Shown piece by piece: positions 57,277-64,000 of a stretch of 64,000 bases of DNA. Made by a program: the position numbers and the translations under genes. Source of the stretch: Planococcus lenghuensis (lineage in GTDB: Bacteria; Bacillota; Bacilli; Bacillales_A; Planococcaceae); the NCBI RefSeq assembly GCF_001999905.1, contig NZ_CP019640.1:2212001-2276000 (forward strand), read 5' to 3'. Every line of letters begins with the position of its first letter. The first letter of the stretch is position 1. The notes below the pieces were generated by a model. It ran no database searches. It was not told the origin of the DNA and saw only the letters and a program-made list of their open reading frames with translations.

Positions 57277-59172
57277 CTACATGACCCGTTTAAACATTTT
57301 TTCCAAGTCATAGGAAGTGAAATGCACAATGACAGGCCGGCCGTGCGGGCATGTGAATGGCTGTTCCGCGGCTTTTAGATCGACAAGCAGCCGTTCCATA
57401 TCCTGCTTCTGTAAATAATGATTTGCTTTAATCGACCGCTTGCAGCTCATCATAATCGCCGCTTCTTCCCGCAGTTTTTTCACATCGGCTTTCCGGTCTG
57501 TAAGTACTTGTTCAATGAGATCTTCCACCACTTCCTGTTCGAATCCAGCCGGAAACCATGTCGGATGCTCCCGCACAATAAACGATGTATCTCCGAATTC
57601 TTCCAGATAAACGCCGTTTTCTTCAAGCACGTCCAGCGATTCTCTTAGCCGGTATGCTTCATCCCGGCTGTAATGGAACGTCAATGGCAATAGAAGAGAC
57701 TGCCGTTCATCCCGGTCCACTTGCCCGACTTTTTCCCGGTAGAATTCGTACTTGATCCGCTCCTGTGCTGCATGCTGATCAATGAGGTAAAAGCCATCAC
57801 TGCTCTGTGCGACGATGTATGTTCCATGGATCTGACCGACGACTTCCAGTTCAGGAAATTGTTCTTCGGCTGGTTCCGGATCTGTCGACCAATCCGCCTG
57901 TGGTTCAGCGGCCGGTTTCGGTTCCTGCCGTCCCTCCCTTCCGGCTGCCTCGGCAACCGGTTCCGCTCCAATCATCGGATTCGGCATAGCGTCGCTTTCC
58001 TTCCGTGCCGCTTCCACGGCTGCTGCAGGTTCTGCCTGACGCCAGGTTGCAGCTGCAGGAGATTGCGTTTCAGCATTTTCTTTTGGGACCGGGCGTTCCT
58101 TGACCCGGTCAGCGGATTTCCATATATCTAGCTGATCAGACTTCTTCTCTTGCCGCACAGCCGGTTTCTTTTCAACCGCTGGAGCCCGGACCGCGGATCG
58201 GATTGCCGTTCCGATCGCCTGTTCAATAAGCTGCATCAGTTCGCCTTCCTTACTGAGCCGGATCTGTTGCTTGGATGGATGGACATTCACATCCGTCAAA
58301 TAAGGATCTCCTTCAATATTGAGCACCACAATCGGATGGCGGTCAATCGGCAAAAACGTGTGATACGCCTTTTGCACCGCCCGCGCCGCCGCATACTGCT
58401 TCACCCACCGGCCATTGACGAACACCGAGATGTAGTTTTTATTCGCCCGTGTGATTTCCGGCAGAGATGCATAACCGGTTACCTTGTAATCGTGCGTTCC
58501 TCCTTCAAACGGCACCATTTTCCGGGCAACCTGCATGCCGTAAATATCGGCCAGCACCCGGCGGATATCGCCGCTCCCCGCTGTCTCCAGCAGCACTTTT
58601 CCGCCATGGACGAGCCGGAATGACACCGCCGGACAGCTCAGCGCAAAGCGGTTCATCAAATCGATGACATGGCCAAGCTCCGTCTGAAGGGTCTTCATAT
58701 ATTTCAAGCGGGCCGGCGTATTGAAAAACAGCTGTTCGACCGCGATGTCTGTGCCTTTCCGGAGGGAAGCCGCCCGCTCTTCCGTTATCGTGCTTCCTTC
58801 AGAACGGATGAGCGTGCCGCTCTCGCCATCTGACGTGTGCAACATCACTTTGGAGACGGAGGCGATACTTGCCAGTGCTTCCCCGCGGAATCCGAGTGTG
58901 CGGATCCGGAACAAGTCGTGCTCGTTGGTGATCTTACTCGTCGCATGCCGGGCGAATGACAGCACGGCATCTTCCCGGTCCATGCCGGAACCGTTATCGA
59001 TAACCTGCACCCGCATCAGCCCCGCTTCTTCAAGCAGCACTTCCACGACTGTTCCGCCGGCATCCAATGCATTCTCCACCAATTCCTTCACGACCGAAGC
59101 CGGCCGTTCGACGACTTCACCGGCCGCGATTTTATTGGACAGCGGTTCATCCATCAATCGGATATATCCCAT
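57277..59172 (-). CDS. mutL: DNA mismatch repair protein MutL
   Basis: Links MutS to strand incision. The 631-residue protein has the GHKL ATPase domain ([25 protein letters not shown] and DNGSGMD, then [16 protein letters not shown]), a variable Pro/Glu/Ala linker (about 340-430) and the C-terminal endonuclease domain with [12 protein letters not shown] and the ACKRSIKAN-like [12 protein letters not shown] and TCPHGRPV zinc motif. It is therefore the nicking form that does not need MutH. It starts 14 nt after the mutS stop. Confidence 0.96.
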   Translation of the reverse strand: MGYIRLMDEPLSNKIAAGEVVERPASVVKELVENALDAGGTVVEVLLEEAGLMRVQVIDNGSGMDREDAVLSFARHATSKITNEHDLFRIRTLGFRGEALASIASVSKVMLHTSDGESGTLIRSEGSTITEERAASLRKGTDIAVEQLFFNTPARLKYMKTLQTELGHVIDLMNRFALSCPAVSFRLVHGGKVLLETAGSGDIRRVLADIYGMQVARKMVPFEGGTHDYKVTGYASLPEITRANKNYISVFVNGRWVKQYAAARAVQKAYHTFLPIDRHPIVVLNIEGDPYLTDVNVHPSKQQIRLSKEGELMQLIEQAIGTAIRSAVRAPAVEKKPAVRQEKKSDQLDIWKSADRVKERPVPKENAETQSPAAATWRQAEPAAAVEAARKESDAMPNPMIGAEPVAEAAGREGRQEPKPAAEPQADWSTDPEPAEEQFPELEVVGQIHGTYIVAQSSDGFYLIDQHAAQERIKYEFYREKVGQVDRDERQSLLLPLTFHYSRDEAYRLRESLDVLEENGVYLEEFGDTSFIVREHPTWFPAGFEQEVVEDLIEQVLTDRKADVKKLREEAAIMMSCKRSIKANHYLQKQDMERLLVDLKAAEQPFTCPHGRPVIVHFTSYDLEKMFKRVM

Positions 59173-59186
59173 AATCCCACCTCCTC

Positions 59187-61706
59187 TCAGCTCTTCAATT
59201 TCTGCTGCAGATCGTTCAGCAGCTGCATCGCCTGCAGCGGGGTCATTTCCGCAATCCGGGCCGCTCCGACTGCCTCGGCCACCGCTGCAGCCCTTTCACC
59301 GGCCGGATCGAATAACGATAATTGTTCCGGTTCTGCAGTAGGTGCTTCATGCCTGGCTGCTTCGAATTCCCGCAGGAGTCCGTGTGCCCGTTCAATGATC
59401 GGAGCCGGCAGTTCCGCCAATTCGGCAACGTGGATACCGTAACTCTTATCCGCGGGCCCTTGCTTCATCTTATGGAGGAATACCACTTTCCCGGATTGCT
59501 CCATTGCGGATGCGTGAATGTTGGACAGCCGGTCCAGGCTGTCTTCCAGTGACGTCAATTCATGATAATGCGTCGAAAATAACGTGTTGGCCCCAATTTC
59601 CTTATGAATATACTCGATCATCGCCTGTGCAAGCGCCATGCCGTCATAGGTGGAAGTGCCGCGACCGATTTCATCGAACAGCATCAGACTTCGGTTCGTG
59701 GCATGCGTAATGGCGTATTGTGACTCCATCATTTCCACCATGAATGTGCTCTGGCCGCTCGTTAAATCATCCGCTGCACCAATCCGGGTGAAGATCTGAT
59801 CGGTGATCGGCAAATCCGCTGATTCCGCCGGAACATAACTGCCGATTTGTGCCATGACTACCGTCAATGCCACCTGTCGCATGTACGTGCTCTTCCCGGA
59901 CATATTGGGCCCGGTGATCAAGAGCATATTGCTCGTTTCCGTCAATGTGCAGTCGTTCGGCACGTAACCTTGCCGGTTCAGCATTTTCTCGACGACGGGA
60001 TGTCGCCCTTCCTCAATTGAAATCGCCGTCCCGTCATTGAATGTCGGCCGCACAAACCGGTACTTTTCCGCCACTGCCGCAAAACTGATCAGAACATCCA
60101 GCTCACTCAATGCAGCGGCCAGTGTCTGGATGCGTGAAATATAGGCTTTCGTCTGTTCCCGGATTTCTGTGAACAGCTGGTACTCGAGCGCCAGACTTTC
60201 TTCTTCCGCTGTCAGGATCAAGCTTTCTTTTTCCTTCAGTTCCGGTGTGATATACCGCTCGGCGTTGGCGAGCGTCTGCTTGCGCTCATAGCGCTCAAGA
60301 TCAGCCAGATGCAGATTCGACTTCGTGACTTCAATATAATATCCGAATACCCGGTTATAGCCGATTTTCAGTGATTTGATGCCGGTTTTCTGCCGCTCTT
60401 CCTGCTCCAGCTGCGCGATCCAGTCCTTGCCGTTTCGGGAAGCGTAGCGGTAATTATCCAGCTGTTCGGAGAAGCCATCCCGGATCACGCCGCCTTCTTT
60501 TGCAGAGAGCGGCGGTTGGTCGCTGATTGCTGTCAGCAATTCCGCCACTTCCTCGCAGCGGTCCAACCGGCGGCTGAAGGCAGCCAGCGATTCATTTTCC
60601 GACTCTTCAAGCTGCCGGATAATTTCCGGCACTTTGCTGAGTGAACTGCGGAGCTGCGCCAAATCCCGTCCGCTTGCGCTGCCGAATGCAATCCGGCCGG
60701 ACAGGCGTTCCAGATCGTACACTTCTTTCAGCAATTCAATGAGCGCATCCCGGGTAAAGAATTCAGCTGTCAATGCAGCAACCAGTTCCTGCCGCGCTTC
60801 GATCGGTCTCCGTTCCGCCAGCGGCTGATGGAGCCATTGCTTCAGTTTCCGGCTGCCCATCGCCGTTGCGGTTTCATCGAGCAGCCATAATAGCGTTCCT
60901 TTCCGGCCGTCTCCCCGGATCGGTTCCACAAGTTCCAGGTTGCGGCGGGAATGAAAATCAACTGACAGCAATCGGGTATGTTCAATATGCCGGAATGGCT
61001 GGATGTGAGTGAGCGACTGTTTTTGCGTGCGGTTCACATACGCCAGCAATAGACAGGCACTGCCTTTCAATTCCTCCGGACACATCACCAGCAATTGGTC
61101 ATCCACATCGGAACCGGCAACGCTTTCCAGCGACAGAATCAGCTCCTGTGCCATTCCGTTCAACAGCAGCTGCAATTGTTCGGAGACGACCAGCTCCCGA
61201 ATCCGAAGCGCCCGCACTTCTTCGACCAATTCTTTTTCACCGCCCGTGATATGGCGGATGGAGGCTTCTCCCGTACTGATGTCGACATATGCAAGGCCAT
61301 AGCCATCCGGTGCCTGCTCAGCGGCTCCGAGAAATAAATTCGAGCCGGACTCCACTTCTTTTCCTTCGGTATGCGTGCCCGGGGTAATCAGCCGGACGAC
61401 TTCCCGCCGGACCATGCCTTTTGTCTGTTTGGCGTCTTCCATCTGTTCGCATACCGCCACTTTATGGCCTCTTGCAATAAGCTGGTCGATATAGCCGGAG
61501 GCGGAATGGTACGGCACACCGCACATCGGAATCCGGCCGTTCGCACCGCCATCGCGGCTCGTCAGCGTGATTTCAAGCAATTGGGACGCCTGCAGCGCAT
61601 CGTCAAAAAACATCTCATAAAAATCGCCGAGACGGAAAAACAGAAACGCGTCCTGGTAATCGGATTTCACTTGCAAGTATTGTTGCATCATTGGTGTATA
61701 TGCCAT
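59187..61706 (-). CDS. mutS: DNA mismatch repair protein MutS
   Basis: Mismatch recognition protein of 839 residues. The N-terminal mismatch-binding motif is [17 protein letters not shown]; the ATPase domain has [14 protein letters not shown] (near residue 605), [18 protein letters not shown] and STHYHELT. The C-terminus carries the usual clamp/MutL contact region and ends in a Gln/Lys helix. It is slightly shorter than B. subtilis MutS (858). The ATG at 61706 opens [14 protein letters not shown]. Confidence 0.96.
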   Translation of the reverse strand: MAYTPMMQQYLQVKSDYQDAFLFFRLGDFYEMFFDDALQASQLLEITLTSRDGGANGRIPMCGVPYHSASGYIDQLIARGHKVAVCEQMEDAKQTKGMVRREVVRLITPGTHTEGKEVESGSNLFLGAAEQAPDGYGLAYVDISTGEASIRHITGGEKELVEEVRALRIRELVVSEQLQLLLNGMAQELILSLESVAGSDVDDQLLVMCPEELKGSACLLLAYVNRTQKQSLTHIQPFRHIEHTRLLSVDFHSRRNLELVEPIRGDGRKGTLLWLLDETATAMGSRKLKQWLHQPLAERRPIEARQELVAALTAEFFTRDALIELLKEVYDLERLSGRIAFGSASGRDLAQLRSSLSKVPEIIRQLEESENESLAAFSRRLDRCEEVAELLTAISDQPPLSAKEGGVIRDGFSEQLDNYRYASRNGKDWIAQLEQEERQKTGIKSLKIGYNRVFGYYIEVTKSNLHLADLERYERKQTLANAERYITPELKEKESLILTAEEESLALEYQLFTEIREQTKAYISRIQTLAAALSELDVLISFAAVAEKYRFVRPTFNDGTAISIEEGRHPVVEKMLNRQGYVPNDCTLTETSNMLLITGPNMSGKSTYMRQVALTVVMAQIGSYVPAESADLPITDQIFTRIGAADDLTSGQSTFMVEMMESQYAITHATNRSLMLFDEIGRGTSTYDGMALAQAMIEYIHKEIGANTLFSTHYHELTSLEDSLDRLSNIHASAMEQSGKVVFLHKMKQGPADKSYGIHVAELAELPAPIIERAHGLLREFEAARHEAPTAEPEQLSLFDPAGERAAAVAEAVGAARIAEMTPLQAMQLLNDLQQKLKS

Positions 61707-61750
61707 ATTACGACCTCTTTCAGCTTCCTCGTGTACTTTCTCATTATAGC

Positions 61751-61790
61751 AAAAACGAAAAAAGCCGGAAGAGCTTCACTCTTTCGGCTT
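61751..61790 (-). terminator. Intrinsic terminator of miaB-ymcA
   Basis: GCCGGAAGAG (61764-61773) and CTCTTTCGGC (61779-61788) pair with a five-base loop and one mismatch, then TTTTTTCGTTTTTGC on the minus strand. It sits between ymcA and mutS where B. subtilis has cotE. Confidence 0.85.
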
Positions 61791-61797
61791 AAGTATA

Positions 61798-62220
61798 TTA
61801 GTTTTTCTTAACTGCACTGGCTACTTTCGAGCCGGTCTCCCCTGTCAGCACGTTGCCGCCGGTTGATTCGATGATCTGATTCGTCACTTGGTTGGCGATC
61901 CCGTTTGATACCATCTGCAAAATATCATTTACATCCGCCTGGGACTGCTTGAATTCCTGGACGATCGGAATCGCATCGATTTCTTCTTCAACTTTCCGGA
62001 TTTTTTCTTCCACCAATTGCAATGCGCGTTCCTTGCCGTATTGCTGGAAGTTTACCGCCTGCTTCTGAAGACTTTTCAGGCTGGCGATTTTTTCGCGCAC
62101 GGCCTGGTTTTCATTGATCTGTGCTTCTGCGCGCTTGAAGAATTCCACTTCTTCTGTTTCAGCGATCATATTCGCCAATTCCCGCGCTTTTGAAACGATT
62201 TCCGCTTTTGTATATGGCAT
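61798..62220 (-). CDS. ymcA: RicA/YmcA family regulator
   Basis: Member of the YlbF/YmcA (Com_YlbF) family, which with YaaT and YlbF forms the Y-complex that directs RNase Y and supports biofilm, competence and sporulation control in B. subtilis. The 140 residues are helical (KARELANMIAETEEVEFFKRAEAQINENQAVREKIASLKSLQKQAVNFQQYGK) with a longer C-terminal tail than usual. It starts 2 nt after the miaB stop, so its ribosome site lies within miaB. Whether it forms an iron-sulfur complex here is not shown. Confidence 0.9.
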   Translation of the reverse strand: MPYTKAEIVSKARELANMIAETEEVEFFKRAEAQINENQAVREKIASLKSLQKQAVNFQQYGKERALQLVEEKIRKVEEEIDAIPIVQEFKQSQADVNDILQMVSNGIANQVTNQIIESTGGNVLTGETGSKVASAVKKN

Positions 62221-62222
62221 GT

Positions 62223-63767
62223 TCAGACACCCACTTTTTGGTCTGCTGGGGCTTCTGCCAATTCACCATCCAGCGACCATGTTTTTGCTGCCGTAACTTT
62301 CACTTTCACAATCTGTCCGATGACAGACCGCGGAGCCGTGAAGTTCACCAGTTTGTTCTTATCTGTATATCCGGCAAGCACATCCGGATTTCTCTTGCTT
62401 TCGCCTTCTACGAGCACTTCCACTATCTGCCCTTCATATGCCTTCATCGATTTGGCGGCATATTCACCGACGAGTGCGTTCAACCGCTGAAGGCGCTCTT
62501 TCTTCACTTCCATCGGTACATTGTCCTGCATGCGGGCGGCCGGTGTGCCTTCACGCGGTGAGTAAATGTACGTATAGGCCATTTCAAAGCCGATTTCCCG
62601 GTACAGTGACAGCGTTTCTTCAAACTGTTCGTCTGTCTCGTTCGGGAAGCCGACGATGATGTCGGTTGTCAGCGTGGCGTTCGGCATCGCTTCCCGGATC
62701 TTGCGCACGAGTTCAACATAATGCTCCCGCGTGTACTTCCGTGCCATGATTTTCAACACATCCGATGAACCTGACTGCACCGGCAGATGGATGTGATCAA
62801 GGAGGTTGCCGCCTTTAGCCAGCACCTCAATCAGTTTATCATCAAAATCCCTCGGATGGCTCGTTGTGAACCGGACACGCGGAATGTCGATCTTCCGCAA
62901 ATCGTCCATCAGTTCACCGAGCCCGTAGGTGATGTCCGGCAGATCTTTGCCGTACGCATTCACATTCTGTCCGAGCAATGTAATTTCCTTATAGCCTTGG
63001 GAAGCCAGATGCCGCACTTCCTGGATGATGTCTTCCGGCCGGCGGGACCGTTCTTTCCCGCGCGTGTACGGAACGATGCAGTACGTGCAGAATTTATCGC
63101 AGCCGTACATGATATTGACCCAGGCCTTGATGGCGCCTTTGCGCACTTTAGGCAAGTTCTCGATGACGTCGCCTTCTTTGGACCATACTTCGACGACCAT
63201 CTCTTTTGATAAATAAGCCTCATTAAGGATTTGCGGCAGGCGATGAATATTATGCGTACCGAAAATCATATCCACTTGGTGATAGGTTTTCAGGATTTTA
63301 TTGACGACCGATTCTTCCTGGGACATGCAGCCGCACACACCGATCAGAAGGTCCGGTTTCTCTGTCTTCAGATGTTTCAGATGGCCGAGTTCCCCGAATA
63401 CTTTGTTCTCGGCATTTTCCCGGATGGCGCACGTATTCAGCAAAATCACATCCGCATCATCCACTGTATCGGTTGCCGTATAGCCAAGCTGCATGAAAAT
63501 TCCGGCCATCACTTCCGTGTCATGTTCATTCATTTGGCAGCCGTACGTACGAATATAAAACTTCCGGCCATTGCCCATATCAGCGAACAATGGATCGATC
63601 GCGAAGTTATCCACATATGCCACGTCTTCTTTCCCGCGCTTTTTAGCGTCTTTCAGGGAAGGCGGCACATAGACGCTTTGGAAATACTGGCTATAGTCTT
63701 TTTCTTCTTTTGGTTTTGAAGGAGTGGCCTTTACTTGGCTCTCTTGGAGTCGCTGTTCCTCGTTCAC
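62223..63767 (-). CDS. miaB: tRNA-i6A37 methylthiotransferase MiaB
   Basis: Radical-SAM enzyme that adds a methylthio group to i6A37 in tRNA. The 514 residues have an extended N-terminus (about 65 residues), the N-terminal cluster domain ([20 protein letters not shown]), the radical SAM motif [15 protein letters not shown], and a C-terminal TRAM domain. It is a GTG start at 63767 with AAAGGGG upstream. Together with miaA (55353-56306) it makes ms2i6A. Confidence 0.95.
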   Translation of the reverse strand: MNEEQRLQESQVKATPSKPKEEKDYSQYFQSVYVPPSLKDAKKRGKEDVAYVDNFAIDPLFADMGNGRKFYIRTYGCQMNEHDTEVMAGIFMQLGYTATDTVDDADVILLNTCAIRENAENKVFGELGHLKHLKTEKPDLLIGVCGCMSQEESVVNKILKTYHQVDMIFGTHNIHRLPQILNEAYLSKEMVVEVWSKEGDVIENLPKVRKGAIKAWVNIMYGCDKFCTYCIVPYTRGKERSRRPEDIIQEVRHLASQGYKEITLLGQNVNAYGKDLPDITYGLGELMDDLRKIDIPRVRFTTSHPRDFDDKLIEVLAKGGNLLDHIHLPVQSGSSDVLKIMARKYTREHYVELVRKIREAMPNATLTTDIIVGFPNETDEQFEETLSLYREIGFEMAYTYIYSPREGTPAARMQDNVPMEVKKERLQRLNALVGEYAAKSMKAYEGQIVEVLVEGESKRNPDVLAGYTDKNKLVNFTAPRSVIGQIVKVKVTAAKTWSLDGELAEAPADQKVGV

Positions 63768-63882
63768 TGTTAAAAACCCCTTTCGTCCATTGCTCTATTA
63801 TACTGAATCAGCCGTCTGTGACACAAGGCATGAAGCCGAATCGCTCTGCCACATAACCGGTTCGTGCATAAATTCGACAAAA

Positions 63883-64000
63883 TCAGGGAGCAAACGGGTA
63901 ATCTTCGTTGATATAAATCCGTTCGAATGACACCGCTTTGCCGCTCGCATCATCGAGTTCTGTGTAAAAACCGCTCAAGACGCCGCGGCCCTGCTTCGGC
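63883..64000 (-). CDS. C-terminal fragment of an unidentified protein (partial)
   Basis: The reverse strand is open from the right edge to a TGA at 63883-63885, ending GVLSGFYTELDDASGKAVSF then ERIYINEDYPFAP. Nothing in these 38 residues identifies a family. It is upstream of miaB on the same strand, with about 115 bp between that probably hold the miaB promoter. Confidence 0.55.
   Translation of the reverse strand, partial: PKQGRGVLSGFYTELDDASGKAVSFERIYINEDYPFAP

Overview
This window reads as core chromosome of a low-GC Gram-positive (Firmicutes, Bacillales) with base composition slightly above 50% GC. Almost every gene has a recognisable Bacillus subtilis counterpart in a familiar order: aroB-aroC-ndk-hepT-menG-hepS-mtrB-folE-hbs, yphF-yphE-gpsA-der-rpsA(ypfD)-cmk-prsW-ypdA, ypbG-ypbE-recQ-ypbB-fer-ribU, sigX-resEDCBA-rluB-scpBA-ypuF-ribT, deoB-xerD-fur-nudF-yqkF-yqkE, yneF-tkt-ynzC-yneBA-lexA, glnA-glnR-ynbB, and hfq-miaA-mutL-mutS-ymcA-miaB. 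At the points where B. subtilis carries sporulation genes (spoIVA, sleB-ypeB, spmAB-dacB, the spoVA/spoIIA/dacF block, spoIIM, cotE) the flanking genes sit next to each other here. That pattern, with the composition, points to a non-spore-forming member of the Planococcaceae (Bhargavaea or Planococcus-like). The genus is an inference.

Layout. Positions 1-6.6 kb hold the chorismate genes, NDP kinase, the menaquinone tail/ring genes (hepT, menG, hepS), the TRAP regulator mtrB, folE and HU. Positions 6.7-13.5 kb hold the yphF/yphE membrane genes, gpsA, the GTPase der, a four-S1-domain protein, plsC, cmk and prsW. Positions 13.5-21.6 kb hold ansA, the YpdA bacillithiol-disulfide reductase, a phosphoesterase, a CBS protein, a LysM protein, a RecQ helicase with its partner YpbB, ferredoxin, and the riboflavin transporter ribU under an FMN riboswitch. 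Positions 22-32 kb hold an ECF sigma/anti-sigma pair with its own ECF-type promoter, the ResABCDE cytochrome-maturation and redox-sensing cluster, rluB and ScpAB. Positions 32-42.4 kb hold ypuF, ribT, a newly read 35-residue membrane protein, nucleoside catabolism (pdp, deoB), xerD, fur, nudF, yqkF, yqkE, a thiolase and an HMG-CoA-lyase-like gene. Positions 42.4-46.9 kb hold yneF, transketolase and the SOS block yneA-yneB-ynzC/lexA with clear LexA boxes over both divergent promoters.

The only clearly accessory stretch is about 46.9-50.9 kb, between lexA and glnA. It carries small genes of unknown function, a PPP phosphatase, an ImmA/IrrE-type peptidase, decayed tandem copies of the end of a small membrane-protein gene, long hairpins, and what looks like the worn-down tail of a tyrosine integrase. 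From 50.9 kb to the end the window returns to core genes: nitrogen control (glnRA, with a perfect GlnR box), a methionine-gamma-lyase-family enzyme, a TRIC-type channel, a rhodanese overlapping hfq, tRNA modification (miaA, miaB) and mismatch repair (mutL, mutS).

I saw no tRNA, rRNA, intact insertion sequence, prophage or CRISPR array, and no new multi-gene defence or biosynthetic system. The best leads are the lexA-glnA variable region, the ECF promoter spanning the resE stop codon, the 35-residue membrane ORF, the MITE-like element after ansA, and the systematic absence of sporulation genes.
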